Source: Neocallimastix lanati (nom. inval.) (taxonomy: Eukaryota > Neocallimastigomycota > Neocallimastigomycetes > Neocallimastigales > Neocallimastigaceae). From it: a stretch of 64,000 bases of DNA. Under the pieces are notes generated by a model, which had not been told where the DNA came from, did not search any database, and was given only the letters and a program-made list of their open reading frames with translations. Below are positions 1 to 14,047 of the stretch, one piece after another. The position numbers and the translations under genes were made by a program. The stretch covers positions 2,637,001 to 2,701,000 of the forward strand of contig JACVTC010000003.1 in the NCBI GenBank assembly GCA_016946835.1. The letters run 5' to 3'. Within the stretch, counting starts at the first letter, position 1; every line of letters starts with the position of its first letter.

Positions 1-1511
1 TATTCTGTTATATTAATAAATAATAAATGAAAATTAAAAATAATATATATATCTATGCATTGAGCTCATAAAAAATAATACGTTTGTCCAAAGAATTAAA
101 GTTATAAGGAATAATTATAGTATAGAAAGGTTAACCATACTACAAATATCTTTTATTAATTATCATTAATTACAATACTTTATTAGTTTTAAACTTATAA
201 GAAAATTAAAAACTAGTTTCTCATAATTTAATGTAAATTTATAAAATGAAATAGAAATATTGCATATTCGTTATAATAATAATAATATTGTTTTAGAAAT
301 ACTACTATAAATAAGAAAATTCAACAATGGAACTAATTACCACAAAAAAAATATATTTTATCATTTATCATTTAATATTATAAATCTTAATTGATATTGA
401 CATTTAATTATTATTATTATAATTATTATAATTATTATTATATTATTATTATTATTAAAATTTTATTTTTATATCAAGTTAATTTAACAAATAAGTTAAA
501 GAAGCTTAAAACTTTGTTATTTTAGCTTTAGAATTTATTTAATAATTTTATTATTTTAATATTTATTATTTTAAAATCTTTTTGTTTTTTCATAAAATTT
601 ATTTATATAATATTTATTTTTATTAAAAAATGTAGACCCTTATTTATTTGTTAAATAATTTTTAAAAATAAATTATGATAAACCTAATTAAGGGTTAAGC
701 ATTTTATTATATATTATATTTATTATTTGTTATTTGATATTAATTTATATTAATATTTATTATTCATTATTTATTATTCAATTATTTATTATTTATTTAA
801 TTATTTATTAATTAATTAATTAATTATTTATTTATTTATTTAATTATTCAATATTTATTATTAAGAAAAATTTTTTATTAAATATATTGAATGTAATATT
901 TATTAGTATTTACACTTTATGTCATTTATATTTGAAAATATATATATATGTAATATGTATATTATCATTTTTAATATTTAGTATTTTTATAAAAAATAAT
1001 TCATAATTTTTAGATTTGAAACATTAATGAATTCACTATTTCATTTATGTTAATTTTTGTTAATAAATCTAAATCTTAAATTTTTAATACTTTATATATA
1101 CAAAAGAAATTATAATATATTAAGTTTATTACTAATAAGTTCATCATTAATATTATTTCAATTTTTAAAATAAATAATAAAAGTTGTTTAATCTAAACTT
1201 TAATAGAAAACTGTTAATTATAATATTAAATCTTAAAATATTATATTTTTCATTATAATATAAATATATATTAGTATAATATATTATTCTATTATAAATC
1301 TTAAATTTATATTTTTTATTAATATCTATTTATCTACTTTACATATATTATTCATGTATTTTATAAATTTAATCTTTTATATTAATTAAGGTATGGCAAT
1401 TTTATATTAAAAAATAATAATAAAATATTTATAATATAAATATTTATAATATAAATAACATGAAATTAATTTTTTTTTTTACTTTAAAAAAAAAATATTT
1501 AATTGAAAATG

Positions 1512-1576
<65 letters not shown>

Positions 1577-2177
1577 ATATAGTTTTTTTTTTATATCATT
1601 AATTTTAAATTAATAACTAAATTTATTTTTATAATATATATAAAAAAAGGATTTAAATTAATAATTGCCGATTGTTAACATTTCATTTTAATATATATTA
1701 AATTAAGAATAATAAAATAAATATTGCTAAAATTTATTAAATTAGTTAAATAAAGTGAATAATAGAGGAATATACTTTAAATTTTAATCCTTTTTTTTCT
1801 TTTTTTTTTTTTTTTTTATTTAAATTATTTTATTTTTTAATAAAATCATTTGAAGATATTATTGGAATAAATAAATTAATAAATTGACAAATCAATAAAA
1901 CTGAATAAAAAAATAAATTATAAAAAGGTATATTCTTTGGATATTTTTTTTTTAATAATAATTAAACATTATATAAATTAAGAATTATATACTTTGAAAT
2001 TTTAATTTTTAATTTTTAAAACAAAATTACATTATTTTTTAATATTAAAAAATTATAAATATTTTTATTTTTCATGATATATTATTTTATTTTTTACTTT
2101 TTTATTATTTTTATAAAATAGGTGAAATAAAATAAATATTATAATATTGCTAAAATAATAATTAATTAAAAGTAATT
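1..2177. other. AT-rich intergenic DNA
   Basis: No supportable gene. The stretch is almost pure A/T, with TTATTA runs near 410-470 and 720-860 and a long poly(A) run at about 1510-1574. The last few hundred bases are the upstream region of the topoisomerase I gene; no clear promoter motif stands out from the background. Confidence 0.7.
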
Positions 2178-4888
2178 ATGCCAGTTTCAGATCGGAGTTC
2201 TTATGATTCTGAAGAAATAATTCCAGAAGAAAATATTCCAGAATGTAAAAATTAATATATATTTTTCTTATGAATTAAAATGAAGAATTATATGTATTAA
2301 CTTAGTTACTTTTCTTTTAAATATATATGTATATATATAATATTTTGTTATATTTATATATACTATTTGATATTTGATATCCTTTATATTTTTATTTAAT
2401 ATTATATAATATATTAAATATATTAATTTTTAATTTATTATAAATACATAAATATTATGAATATTGTGAAATTAATGTTATTTAAATAGTAATTAAAACA
2501 AAAGAAATAGTTGAATCAGATTCAGATTCAGATGATGTACCAATTTCTCAAAGAAGGTCAAGATTAAATTCGACATCTTCAATATCTGATGTTCTATTAA
2601 CTAATGATAAAAGTATAAATAATTTACCAGACTTAGACGGTTCAGATTCAGATAGTGACCAACCTTTATCACGAAGAATATTATCTACAAATTCTTCTCA
2701 AAGCATTTTATCGAGAAAAAGAAAAATTAAAACAGAATCAGATAATACTGTAACAAATGAAGGTAATAATAGTGAATCAGAAGATGATATAGCTCTATCC
2801 AAGAGAAAAAAAGTTACTCCTTTGAAAGTAAATGTTTAATAAAATAATTATTATTTATAGTGAATTATTATATATATATTTTTTTCTTTTTCATATTAAT
2901 ATATTGGATTTATAAAAAAATAATAAAAATGTCTTTTTTTTTTTTTTTAGAAAGTTAAAAAGGAAATAAAGAAAGAAATAAAGGTATATTAAAATAAAAT
3001 AAAGTAAAATAATATAATTTTTTTTTATAAATTATGATGGAAATGAAGTAAAAATGAGTTTATTTTAAATAAGTGTTACATTTATTTTAAAAATAATATT
3101 TTAGAAAGAAGTTAAAAGGCCAATAAAAAGGAATCGTATTAAAAAGGAAGAGGATGAAAAACCATCAAGTAAAAGAAAGAAGACTCAAACTAAAGTTAAG
3201 GAAGAAAAAGTATCTAAAAGAAAGAAAAAGAAGGAAGAAGAAGAAGAAGAAGAAGTATTTCGTTGGTGGGATAATGAAAATGAAGATGATAGTATTAAAT
3301 GGACAACTTTAGAACATCAGGGTCCATTCTTTCCTCCAGAATATGTAAGCCATGGTATAAAAATGAAATATAAAGGTATATAAAAATATATTATTGGAAT
3401 TTAAAAAAAGTTTTAAAATTAAATAGATAAGTTTTAAAAGAGATTTTTGTATTAAAATATAATGTTAATTAGAAACAATAAATATTTTATATATTAATAT
3501 AAAATTATATATATATATATATATTTTATGGAATAAGGTGAGCCAATTGATTTAGATCCAGAATGTGAAGAAGTTGCAAATTTCTATGCACAAGTTATTG
3601 GTACAGATTGGGGAGAAAATTTAACATTTAGAAAGAATTTTTTTAAAGATTTCCTAAAACTATTAAAGAAAAAAAATGCCAGTAAGTTTAAATATATATA
3701 TATATATATATAATTAGTAATATTAAATTAGTTTTTTTTTTTCTTTATTAAATTAATATTTTTTATTTTTTTTATATTTTTTATATTTTTATATTTTTAT
3801 ATTTTTTTATTTTTTTTTTTTTTTTTTATTTTTTTTTTTACCTTCAAAGGGTTGTCCAATTAAAAAATTTGAAGATTGTGATTTTACCCCTTTAACAGAA
3901 TATTTTGCTGAATTAAAAGAAAAAAAAAAGGCAATGACAAAAGAAGAAAAAGAGGTAATTTACTATATTAATGTCATCACTATTATTTTTATTATTATTA
4001 AAATGTATATTTCTAATCGTAATAAAAATAATAAAAATAAATAACAAAAAATTAAACTGATAATAATAATGTCAAAAAATTCAAATGATAACAATATTAA
4101 ATAAATTAAAAGGTAATTAAAAAAGAAAAAAAAGAAATTGAAGATAAATATGGATGGGCATTATTAGATGGAAGAAAAGAAAAAGTTGGTAATTTCAGAA
4201 TTGAACCTCCAGGTTTATTCCGTGGACGTGGTGAACATCCTAAAACTGGAACATTAAAAGTAATTAATTTTCTGCTAAAAATAGTACTATAAATGAGAAA
4301 TTATTAGCCTACAATCGTGCGAATCGTCAAGTAGCTATTTTATGTAATCACCAACGTGCTGTATCAAAAAATCATAATGATCAATTAAAAAGAATTCAGG
4401 ATAAAATATTAACAAGTAAATATCAAAGATATTTAGTTTCAAAGGAAATACTAGAAATAGATCCAACATTAAAGAAAAAAAAACCTGAATATGGTAGATT
4501 GAGTAGAGGAATTACAAAAGCATTTATAAAAAATTATGAAGAAAAAGAATTAGAAAAAAAGAAAGCAAAATTAGAAAAAGATAATGAAAAAAGAAAGAAG
4601 GAAGGTAAAGAATTATTAACCTTAGAAGATGTTGAAAAGAAGAAACATCAACCATCATTAGAAAGATTACAAAAACAGTATGATGTATTGAGTAAAAGAA
4701 TTAAAGCACAACAATTATTATTAATTGATAAGGTATATATCTTAATATAATTTAATTCATTTTAATTTATTTATTTTAGTTAATTATTAAAGGATATAAT
4801 TGTATATTTTAATAAAAATTAATATATTAATAATTTTTTTTTTTTTCTTTTCGTTCTTTTTTCTTTCTTTTGTTTTGTTTTAATATAA

Positions 4889-4922
<34 letters not shown>

Positions 4923-5141
4923 AATTTTTTTTTTTTTTTTTTAATATATATATTAATCATATTTTACAAGGATGAAAATAAAACTACTGCATTAGGAACA
5001 TCAAAAATTAATTATATAGATCCAAGAATATCAGCAGCATGGTGCTATAAATATAATGTTCCAATTGAAAAGATTTTCAATAAAAGTTTAAGAAATAAAT
5101 TTAAGTGGGCCGTTGAAGTGGATGAAAATTTTGTATTTTAA
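2178..5141 (+). CDS. TOP1: DNA topoisomerase I, catalytic core segment missing (pseudogene or collapsed assembly)
   Basis: Type IB topoisomerase, which relaxes supercoils through a 3'-phosphotyrosine intermediate. Exons by phase: 2178-2244, 2490-2827, 2951-2983, 3105-3375, 3538-3681, 3850-3954, 4113-4259, about 4271 or 4298-4732, 4971-5141. The N-terminus is charged and disordered (Ser/Asp, then Lys/Glu). Family landmarks follow: [58 protein letters not shown], then [16 protein letters not shown], a charged linker, and [14 protein letters not shown] with the nucleophilic Tyr at 5013-5015. Between GTLK (ends 4259) and the YNRANR segment roughly 280 residues of the usual protein are absent; in human TOP1 that part carries Arg488, Lys532, Arg590 and His632. 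The exon ending at 3681 and the one starting at 3850 are also out of phase by one base, next to a run of eight A. As written it cannot encode an active enzyme. Confidence 0.88.
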
Positions 5142-5313
5142 AGATAATATAAACAATAAAATAATAAAAATAATATAGAGTAGAATAAAATAATAAAATA
5201 ATTAATTATAATAATAGTAAAAATATTTAAAGTTTTATTTATAATTTTATAATATAAATTTATTATACAATATAGAAAAAAAAAGTTTATAATTAGTTTT
5301 AAATTGTTATTTT

Positions 5314-5348
<35 letters not shown>

Positions 5349-5442
5349 CACCCCTATTTTTCTTTTTACTCATCTAATTATTTTATTTCATCCAATTATT
5401 TTATTATAGATATATATATATATATATTTTAATTCTATTTTT

Positions 5443-5495
<53 letters not shown>

Positions 5496-5715
5496 ATATT
5501 TAATTTAATTATTTAATTATTATTGATATTATATATTTTTTATAATTTATACTCATTTTAATTACTGATAATATATTTTGATAACTTTTTATTTATTTTA
5601 TATTATTTTATTTTTTATTTCAAATATTTTAATTTAATTCTTTGGATTATTTACTATTTAATTTATCATTAAATGAAAATAAATATATAAACAAACAAAC
5701 AAATAAAATAATAAG
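5142..5715. other. AT-rich intergenic DNA
   Basis: Contains a poly(A) run near 5320-5345 and a poly(T) run near 5449-5491. No gene seen. Confidence 0.7.
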
Positions 5716-5815
5716 TGTTATATTATGTGAAATATATAAAAAAATAAGTTTCAGAAGTATTGAAAAATATTGTAATATAAATAATGAACAAGCCACAATG
5801 TATTAATATAGAAGT
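5716..5815 (+). repeat. LTR relic related to the LTR at 48247-48415
   Basis: Starts TGTTATATTATGTG and contains GCCACAATGTATTAATATA. It aligns by eye over about 100 bp with 48247-48340 and more loosely with 49573-49660. In the 48247 copy the same sequence leads to a primer-binding site, so these are probably copia-type LTR pieces. No internal retroelement sequence follows here. Confidence 0.6.
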
Positions 5816-5875
5816 ATTTAATTTATATTATTCCAAAAGCTTTCAATAGTGATGTCTTTAAAAATCAGTTTATTT

Positions 5876-6238
5876 TAGTCCCAAAATCAACTTAAGTGAA
5901 TATGAAAATAATTATTATTTTTATGCTGATTTACCAGGAATGAATAAGGAATTAAGTTAAAATGAAACTTTCCGATAATAATTATGTTTTAACTATTTCA
6001 GAGGAAAGATAATCTATCATCGATAACCCTAATATTGATAATACTAAGGATGTTAACAAAACTAAAGAAAATTCAAATAAAGGAAATGCTAAAAAGTATT
6101 TCAAGAATAGAATGTAGTTATAGTAAATTTTCAAGATCATTAACTCTTCCTGAAAATGCTGATATTAATAAAATTCAAGCCAAATTAGAAAAAAGAGTTT
6201 TAGAAGTTTATCTTCATAAACTTGAACCTTCCAAATAA
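5876..6238 (+). pseudogene. Small heat-shock protein (Hsp20/alpha-crystallin) relic
   Basis: Pieces of an Hsp20 domain appear in order but in three frames. Frame 1 (from 5883) gives YYFYADLPGMNKE, matching the start of the alpha-crystallin domain. Frame 2 (5962-6009) gives NNYVLTISEER. Frame 3 (ending 6238) gives YSKFSRSLTLPENADINKIQ and LEVYLHK, matching the conserved C-terminal strands. Stops and frameshifts separate them, and no combination of GT-AG introns obviously repairs all breaks. An LTR relic lies directly upstream. Family identity is good; loss of function is inferred from the breaks. Confidence 0.78.
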
Positions 6239-7335
6239 GAACAAGGAAAAAGCTATGAAAATTCAATAAGTTTAATGAAAAAATTACACAAAAATTGAAT
6301 TTATTTTTAAATAAACATTTTTAATTAGTATACCTTATAAATTGGTATTGTAAAAAATTTGTAAATACATAAAATTTGTAAATACATTAAATAATATTAA
6401 ATAAATAATATATTAATTTATATTAATATTATACTACAGTTGATGTTCATTTATTTTTTTTTTTTTAAGATTCTCTTTTTATAACACTTTTTTTTTTTTT
6501 TTTTTGGTCTATTAATTTAAATAAACAATTGAAATATTTATATTTAAATTAATAAAATTGGAAATTTAAAATATTTATTTTAAATATTATTAATTTTAAT
6601 AAGATTAAGAATAATAATAAATTAAAATTATAAATAACACCATTAAATATAAAAGAATAATAAAATTATTCCATAAAATTATAATAATTATTGTTCTAAA
6701 TATTAAGTATAACGAAATACAAAGTATATATGTAACCTATTCTATTGAAATTTTTTATAATAAATGTTTTATTAATAAAAAATCTATTAATAAAATTATT
6801 ATAATTAAAATTTATAAAACTTTAAAATTTCTATCCAATAGAAACTTAGAAATTTAAAAAATTTTTTAAAAATTTCTATCCAATATATATATATATATAA
6901 ATAATTGACAATTTTTCACATATATTTTTATTTTTAAAATTTTAATTTATTTAAAAAGCTTCTTTTCTTTTCATATATAATTCTTATTAGTAAAATTGTA
7001 ATTATCATTATGTATTTTTTAAGGTTTAATATTTTTTAAGATCAATAACAAAAAAAAAAAATTTTTTTTTTTTTTGAAAAAAATGAATGTATTAAAAGAA
7101 AAATTAGATTATACAAAAAAAATATTGTGTTGAAAAAAAAAAATTAATGAATAAAAATGTATTGAGATAAAAAAATTGTATCAAAAAAAAAAAAAAAAAA
7201 AAAAAAAATGAATTGAAAAATAAAAAAATAAAAAATAAAAAATAAAAAATAAAAGCTAGTATTAAATATATTATATATATTAATAGTATTATGTATTATT
7301 AATGAATATATTATAAAATTTATATATATTAATCC
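6239..7335. other. AT-rich intergenic DNA
   Basis: Low-complexity DNA with several poly(A) and poly(T) runs (for example 7184-7207). No gene seen; it separates the 3' ends of two convergent units. Confidence 0.7.
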
Positions 7336-7658
7336 TTAAGATAAAAGGAAATTTGGAGCTTTTTTAAGTTTTCTATTTTCAGATGCTAATATTTGTGAAT
7401 TAATCCAATTAGTAATATTATTATTTTTTGTTATTTGAATTATTATTCCTTTCGCTAATTTTGATGTTTGAATATAATTAATAAATTCTCCTCTATGATT
7501 ATCAATTAACACTTCAAAGCATTTATTACACTTTGAAATTTGTTCTATATTTAATTTTGATATTTCCAACTGTATTATTTATATATATATATATTATTAT
7601 TAAATTAATATCAATTAATAATTATAAAGTTGATATATATATATAATTAATAATTTTT

Positions 7659-7698
<40 letters not shown>

Positions 7699-7974
7699 AA
7701 ATATATAATTTTTATTTATTTCTTACTTTTTTTAATATTATAAATACTCTTTGAATATTTCCTGAATAGGAATATATAATAGCTTGATATAAATCTAAGT
7801 CACTTTTATGATTTGAATTACAATATGATTTGATCATATTCAAAGATTTTTGTGCTTCTTGAATATTTCCATTTTCAAAATAAGATGTCATTAAAATTTT
7901 CTATTAATAAATTATAATTAATATAATGATTGATAGTTATTTAATAATTTGTATTATATTTAATTTATATAATG

Positions 7975-8021
<47 letters not shown>

Positions 8022-11000
8022 TTTTTTTAAATTAATATTTTAAAATATATATATCATGTATATTTTACTTCGTATTCATAAAGTAAAGAATAATATTCTT
8101 TATAAAATATAGGATCTTCTTTCAATATAGGATAAATATTTTTAATTGAAATTATTATATACTCTTGTGTATTATAGAGTTCGCCCATTTTATAATATAT
8201 TTTTCCTATTAATCCTGCAGATAAACCTATTTGGAAATTCATTTCTTTTTTGCAATATATTTGATAAGAATTTAAGGCAAAATTTAGAGCTTCCTTTAAT
8301 AAATTTTTATTTTTTAAGATTAACTTTATAAAACAATAACATTAATATCAACGTTGAAATGTAAAAATAAAAAATTATAATAATAATAAAAAAATAAATA
8401 AATAATAAAATTAATAATAAATTAAAAAATATAATACAAAATAAAATAAAATAATAAAAAAAAAAAAAAAAAAAAAAAAAAATAAAATAAAAAATAATAA
8501 AATTAATAAATATATATATATATATTGTTAAAATAATTTTATTATTGATGTATATAATAATTTTATATAATAATTTTATCTTAAATTTTTTACTTTTGAA
8601 TATTCATAAGAAATATTTGCTTTATCGATTTCTTCTTTTACTATATTTAACCATTCATGAACGTATTTTAAATTTTCATCATAATTTTGATCCTTTGTAG
8701 TTAAAGTAATGGCCACTTTATAAGTTTCACTTATTAATGAAATATATTCATTATCTTTCTCCTTAAACATTTTACTTCGCAAAAATGCTCTTTTCAAGTA
8801 AGTATGTGCATGTTCCCATCTTATATATAAATAATATATATATATATAACATTTATAAATTTTAATTCAATTAATAATAATAATTTTTTTTTATTAGATA
8901 TATATATACATATATATATTTAATAAATATAAAATTTATAAATATATTATATTAATGGTAATATCAATGATTTTCAATATTTATAATAATGAAGATAATT
9001 ACTCATTATTTTTTATATCATGGAATGCAAGAATATTATATATAATCCATTCTGTTTCTTTCACTCTCAATTTATAATGTTCATCACTTTCATCTTTAAG
9101 ATAATAACATTTACTATATAATTTTTGTTTTTTATTCAAGTATATCATTAATTTTTCTGATTTTTTTATATATTCATATGATTGTTCATGAAGACCTGCT
9201 TTTTTGTAATCCATAGCTAGTTTTGCTAAATGGTACGCAGAAGGAAATGACATATAATTATAAATGATTTTTGCTAAAGTAAAGCAATAATATTGAGCAA
9301 AACAAATTTCTCTTATAAGTGTTATATACTTTTTTTTTGAAATTGTTTTAGATAATTTTCTTAATTTATAAACATATATACTCCATTCTTCCAATTGTGT
9401 TTTTCTTGAGATATAAAATAATTCATCTTCATCAGTATTGTAATATGGTGGTCTTAAATCACCAAATATTTCTTGATCATCAAAATTATGTATATATTTG
9501 TAATGTCTATCATTTTTTTCTTTTGCACTTAATATTTTATTAGAGGTATATAATTTCTATATAAAAAATAAATTATTTATTTATAATAAAAATTTAGAAT
9601 ATTAGTTTTAGTTAAATTACTAAAAAAGAAAATTTTATTATATATATATATATATATAATAAATAATAAATAACAATTATTAACTTATTATATATATATA
9701 TATTATATAATATTAATAATTTTATATTATAAATATATATATATATATATAATTATTATTACAATATGCTTTGGGTGTGCTTTTGTTTGATTTTTTTTTT
9801 TACTTTTTAAATGTTTATGTGTTATTTTATAATGAGGTGGTAATAATGAATTAATCAAATTAATAATTTTATTTAATATTATTTTATTTTTTTTATTTTG
9901 TTTTATTGTATTCTTCTTTTTTGATTGAGAAGCTTTATACATATTATTTATTAGCTTAATTCCAGAATTGATAATATTTGAAATTTTTTCAAATTTTTCT
10001 GGATCAAATATTTTTGTAAAAACTTCCATATTTTTTTTGAAATCCTTGAATATTTTTTCATATTCCTCAAGATTTAAATTATTCAATATAATTTCTTCAT
10101 TATTACCATTTTTCAATTCATTAATATCTTTTTCTATATCATTATTATTATCATAATTATTTTTTTGACCTATTTTATTATATTCAAAGTTAAATTCATA
10201 TTCATTTTCATTTGCATCGTTTGGATTATTATTAAATTTTTTTATGTTGGCATAATCTTTATTTAATCTTAATTCCTCATCAATTTTATCAATGGTTATA
10301 TTATCATCAATAAAATTATCATTATCAGCTATAATTGATTCACTAGTTTGAATAGTGTTATTTATTTGATCTATTAAATTATGAAATTCATCTACGAAAG
10401 TTTTTTCCTTTGGATCAACTACTTTTAAAACGCTACATAAACATTCTTTTTGATTATTACAATCATTATTACTTTTATTATTGCTATCATTTTTACAATT
10501 ACTATTATTATTATTATTATTGTCTTCACTTCTATTTATTTGGATATCAGACTTAATATCGTTATTACCAATTGTATCTTCTTTTTGATTTAAAATACCA
10601 CTATTAGTAATATTACTTTTAGATGATTTGTATATATTATTAGATATACTATGCTGACTAGTGTTTTCTATATTATTAGTATTTATTAAATGAAATTCGT
10701 CATTATCTTCTTTTTTGTTTTCCTTTTTATTTGATATATTATTATCAATTTCTTTAGTTTCACTACCATCATTTAAACCTAACTCATTTGATACTTTTAT
10801 TTCTTTCTTACTTGATACTGATGTATTACTATTACTGAAATTTTCATTAATTAAATTATTATTCTCCATTTTATCATTATTATTGGTATTGCTATTATCC
10901 TTGTTATTATTATTGTTGTTTTCATTATTAAAATTTTTATCATCAATAATTTTTTTTTCATCTTTTATATATTCATTTTCTCTCGTTGGATTAATATTTA

Positions 11001-12174
11001 ATCTACTATAATTTTCAATATCCGATATATTATTAAATTCAATATCATTATTTTTCATTTCTGGGGTCAAAGATTCTTTTTTATTTTCAGTATCTAAAAA
11101 TTTATTGTTTGTTTCAATTCCAAATTTATATTCATATTCTAAATTTATATTATTTTCATTCTTATTTTCATTCTTATTTTCATTATTATTTTCATTATCA
11201 TTATTTAAAGTTAAAGATACCATTTGAATATCTTTATCTGGTATTTCTGGTGATTGGTATAATTCATTATTCTCAATATCTTTAATTATAATATCATTTG
11301 AAAATTTTCCTTTTGAGTTACTTTCTATATAATTTATATTAGTTACATAATAAATTTATTTAATATTATTTAAATAAAATAAAATAAAATAAAATAAAAT
11401 AAAATAAAATAAAATAAAATAAAATAAAATAAAATAAAATAAAATAAAATAAAATAAAATAAAATAAAATAAAATAAAATAAAATAAAATAAAATAAAAT
11501 AAAATAAAATAAAATAAAATAAAATAAAATAAAATAAAATAAAATAAAATAAAATAAAATAAAATAAAATAAAATAAAATAAAATAAAATAAAATAAAAT
11601 AAAATAAAATAAAATAAAATAAAATAAAATAAAATAAAATAAAATAAAATAAAATAAAATAAAATAAAATAAAATAAAATAAAATAAAATAAAATAAAAT
11701 AAAATAAATAAATAAAAAAGAAAAGAAAAAATTATATATATATATATATATTTAATAAAAATTTATACTTTTTAATAAATTCATTGGGTTTTCATTTTCC
11801 TCTACTAGTTTATTTAATAATTCATTTGAATTATTTGTAGACATATTTCTTTCATTAAAAATAGAATCATCTTTTTTTTTTTCCTCATCATTTATTGTTA
11901 TTATTTCAACATTATTACGAAGTTCATTTTCAATATCTTTATTTAAATTTAATAAATCATTATTTTCTCCATCACTTTCACTATCTGAAATACTTCTTGT
12001 TATCGTATTTCCAACAGCATTATCGTATTCATTTGCTGTTTCTGATAATAAATTATTATCATTAAATTTTATATTATCATCTGTATAATTATTTTGGGAT
12101 AATTCATCTTTAGTTTTTGTATTACCACTTCCCCAACTTAATAATGATATTTCATTAATATCCGAATTATCCAT
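7336..12174 (-). CDS. Large Asn-rich protein with C-terminal helical (TPR-like) repeats, function unknown
   Basis: Seven exons joined by phase-consistent GT-AG introns (minus strand order): 12174-11769, 11324-9763, 9556-9003, 8819-8594, 8323-8069, 7900-7727, 7569-7336; predicted 1,136 residues. Exons 1-2 (about residues 1-655) are disordered: long Asn/Glu/Asp/Lys/Ser stretches with Asn runs, including a short Cys-bearing NQKECLCSVLK segment. Exons 3-7 (about 480 residues) are amphipathic and helical, with repeated aromatic/Leu patterns such as AYHLAKLAMDYKKAGLHEQS and NGNIQEAQKSLNMIKSY, which look like degenerate TPR units. That suggests a protein-interaction scaffold. I do not recognise a family. 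Intron 1 holds a large AAAAT microsatellite. The ATG at 12174 is the first in frame. Confidence 0.72.
11371..11706. repeat. (AAAAT)n pentanucleotide microsatellite in intron 1
   Basis: About 335 bp of nearly perfect AAAAT units (roughly 67 copies), inside the first intron (11325-11768) of the minus-strand gene. On the coding strand it reads ATTTT. Confidence 0.97.
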
Positions 12175-13026
12175 TATTTTATATAAAAAAATATAGTAAT
12201 TATATGAGAAAGTATATTAAAACAAAACAAAACAAACAAAAATCAAAAAATCAAAAAACAAAAAAAAAAAAAAAATTTGATTATGAAAATTATTTAACAT
12301 ATTAAATATAAAATTATAAAATATTACAAATATATATATAAAATTTCCTTATATATTATAATTAATAAACTTTAAATTTTCATAAATAATAAATAATTAA
12401 TAATTAAAATTTTTTTTATATCTTAATGGAAAATTTATTTATTTTTTTTTTTTTTTTTTTTTTTTGAAAATTTATTTTGATTTTAATATATAAAATAATA
12501 TATATATATATATATATACTAATGAAAGCTAATAATAATTAATAAATAATAATAAAGTTATGATTAAAAAAAATAATATATATATATTAATGGAATTAAT
12601 ATGAATTAACCATTTTGAATGATAAATAAATGAATGAGGAAGCTTTATATGAAGTTATTTTGAAAGACTTCTTATAAGAGGTCAATCTATATTTGTTCTT
12701 AATATTATAAATTTTATTATAATATTGATATTATCAAAAAAATTTTTTTAAAGATTTTAGTTATTTTTCAATAAATAATAAATATCGGATAGAATAATTT
12801 TATAGGTTATTAATATTATTTAACTATACTGGAACTTTTTAACTTAAAGTAAGTTTTACTCAGTAATTATTATGAATACCTTAATATAATATACCTACTT
12901 TCTATTTTGGAGAATCTATATTAATAATAGAAGATATTGTTTATTGTCTTTTTTTTATTTTTATTTTTATTTTTATTTTTATTTAATATTGGTTAATCTC
13001 TTTTATAATATAATTGAATATATTTC

Positions 13027-13061
<35 letters not shown>

Positions 13062-13380
13062 GTATTTTTGTATATGATTATACATTTTATTTTTTCTTTT
13101 TCTTACATATTAATTATTTCTATATCATTTTTCTTTTTTACTTTTTATTTTTTTATTGTTTTTATTCTAATAAAAAAAGACAAAATCATAGTCTATTTAT
13201 TAGTTATTATCATATTTCATTTTTAAATCAAAATTTAAATATAGATTCTTTTAAAAAGATATATATTTTACAGAAATATGAGACATTATTTTCTTTTGAT
13301 ATTAAAAGAAAAATTACTTTCAGGGTTTATATGGAAAAAAATACCTTTATAAATTATTTATTATATTAAAAATGTTTAAT

Positions 13381-13800
13381 TTATATACATTTCTAATTAT
13401 TATTGTCATCTAATTCATTGATTGATTTATTATCTTCACTTTCAATAATCTTAATTTCATTAACTACTGTTAATATTACTATTATTTTATTTTATGTTAT
13501 TCAAAAAATTTTCATATTAAAATGTTTAAAAATGTATTTAAATATATATATATATATAATTTTAATAAGTTATTATATTAAAAATTTTGAATTTATATAC
13601 ATTTCTAATTATTATTGTCATCTAATTCATTGATTGATTTATTATCTTCACTTTCAATAATCTTAATTTCATTAACTATTGTTAATATTACTATTATTTT
13701 ATTTTATGTTATTCGAAAAATTTTCATATTAAAAGGTTTAAAAATGAATTTAAATATATATATATATATATATAATTTTAATAAGTTAATATAAAAATTT
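13381..13800. repeat. Tandem duplication, period about 212 bp
   Basis: The unit starting TTATATACATTTCTAATTAT at 13381 recurs at 13593 with only a few substitutions and a longer TA run. Both copies keep the ATCTAATTCATTGATTGATT and TCACTTTCAATAATC blocks. Confidence 0.9.
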
Positions 13801-14016
13801 TAATTTATTTAATAGTGTATAATAAAAATAATTATATAACATTTATATTTAATTTTCAAAATAGAAGTTTATTATACATTAAAAGTTATTTTTAAATTTC
13901 TTCTAATTTGAAAAATATGAATTACTTTTCATTTTGTGTCATTAATTGTGATTGGTTCATCATCTTTTTTTATATCTTCCATCCTTATTGAAATTATTAT
14001 TAAATGTATATTAAGA

Positions 14017-14047
<31 letters not shown>

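Noticed and set aside
12944-13369. 141-codon open frame
   Set aside because: Phe/Tyr/Ile composition comes from poly(T) and TTTTA repeats; no domain, no neighbours in the same style.
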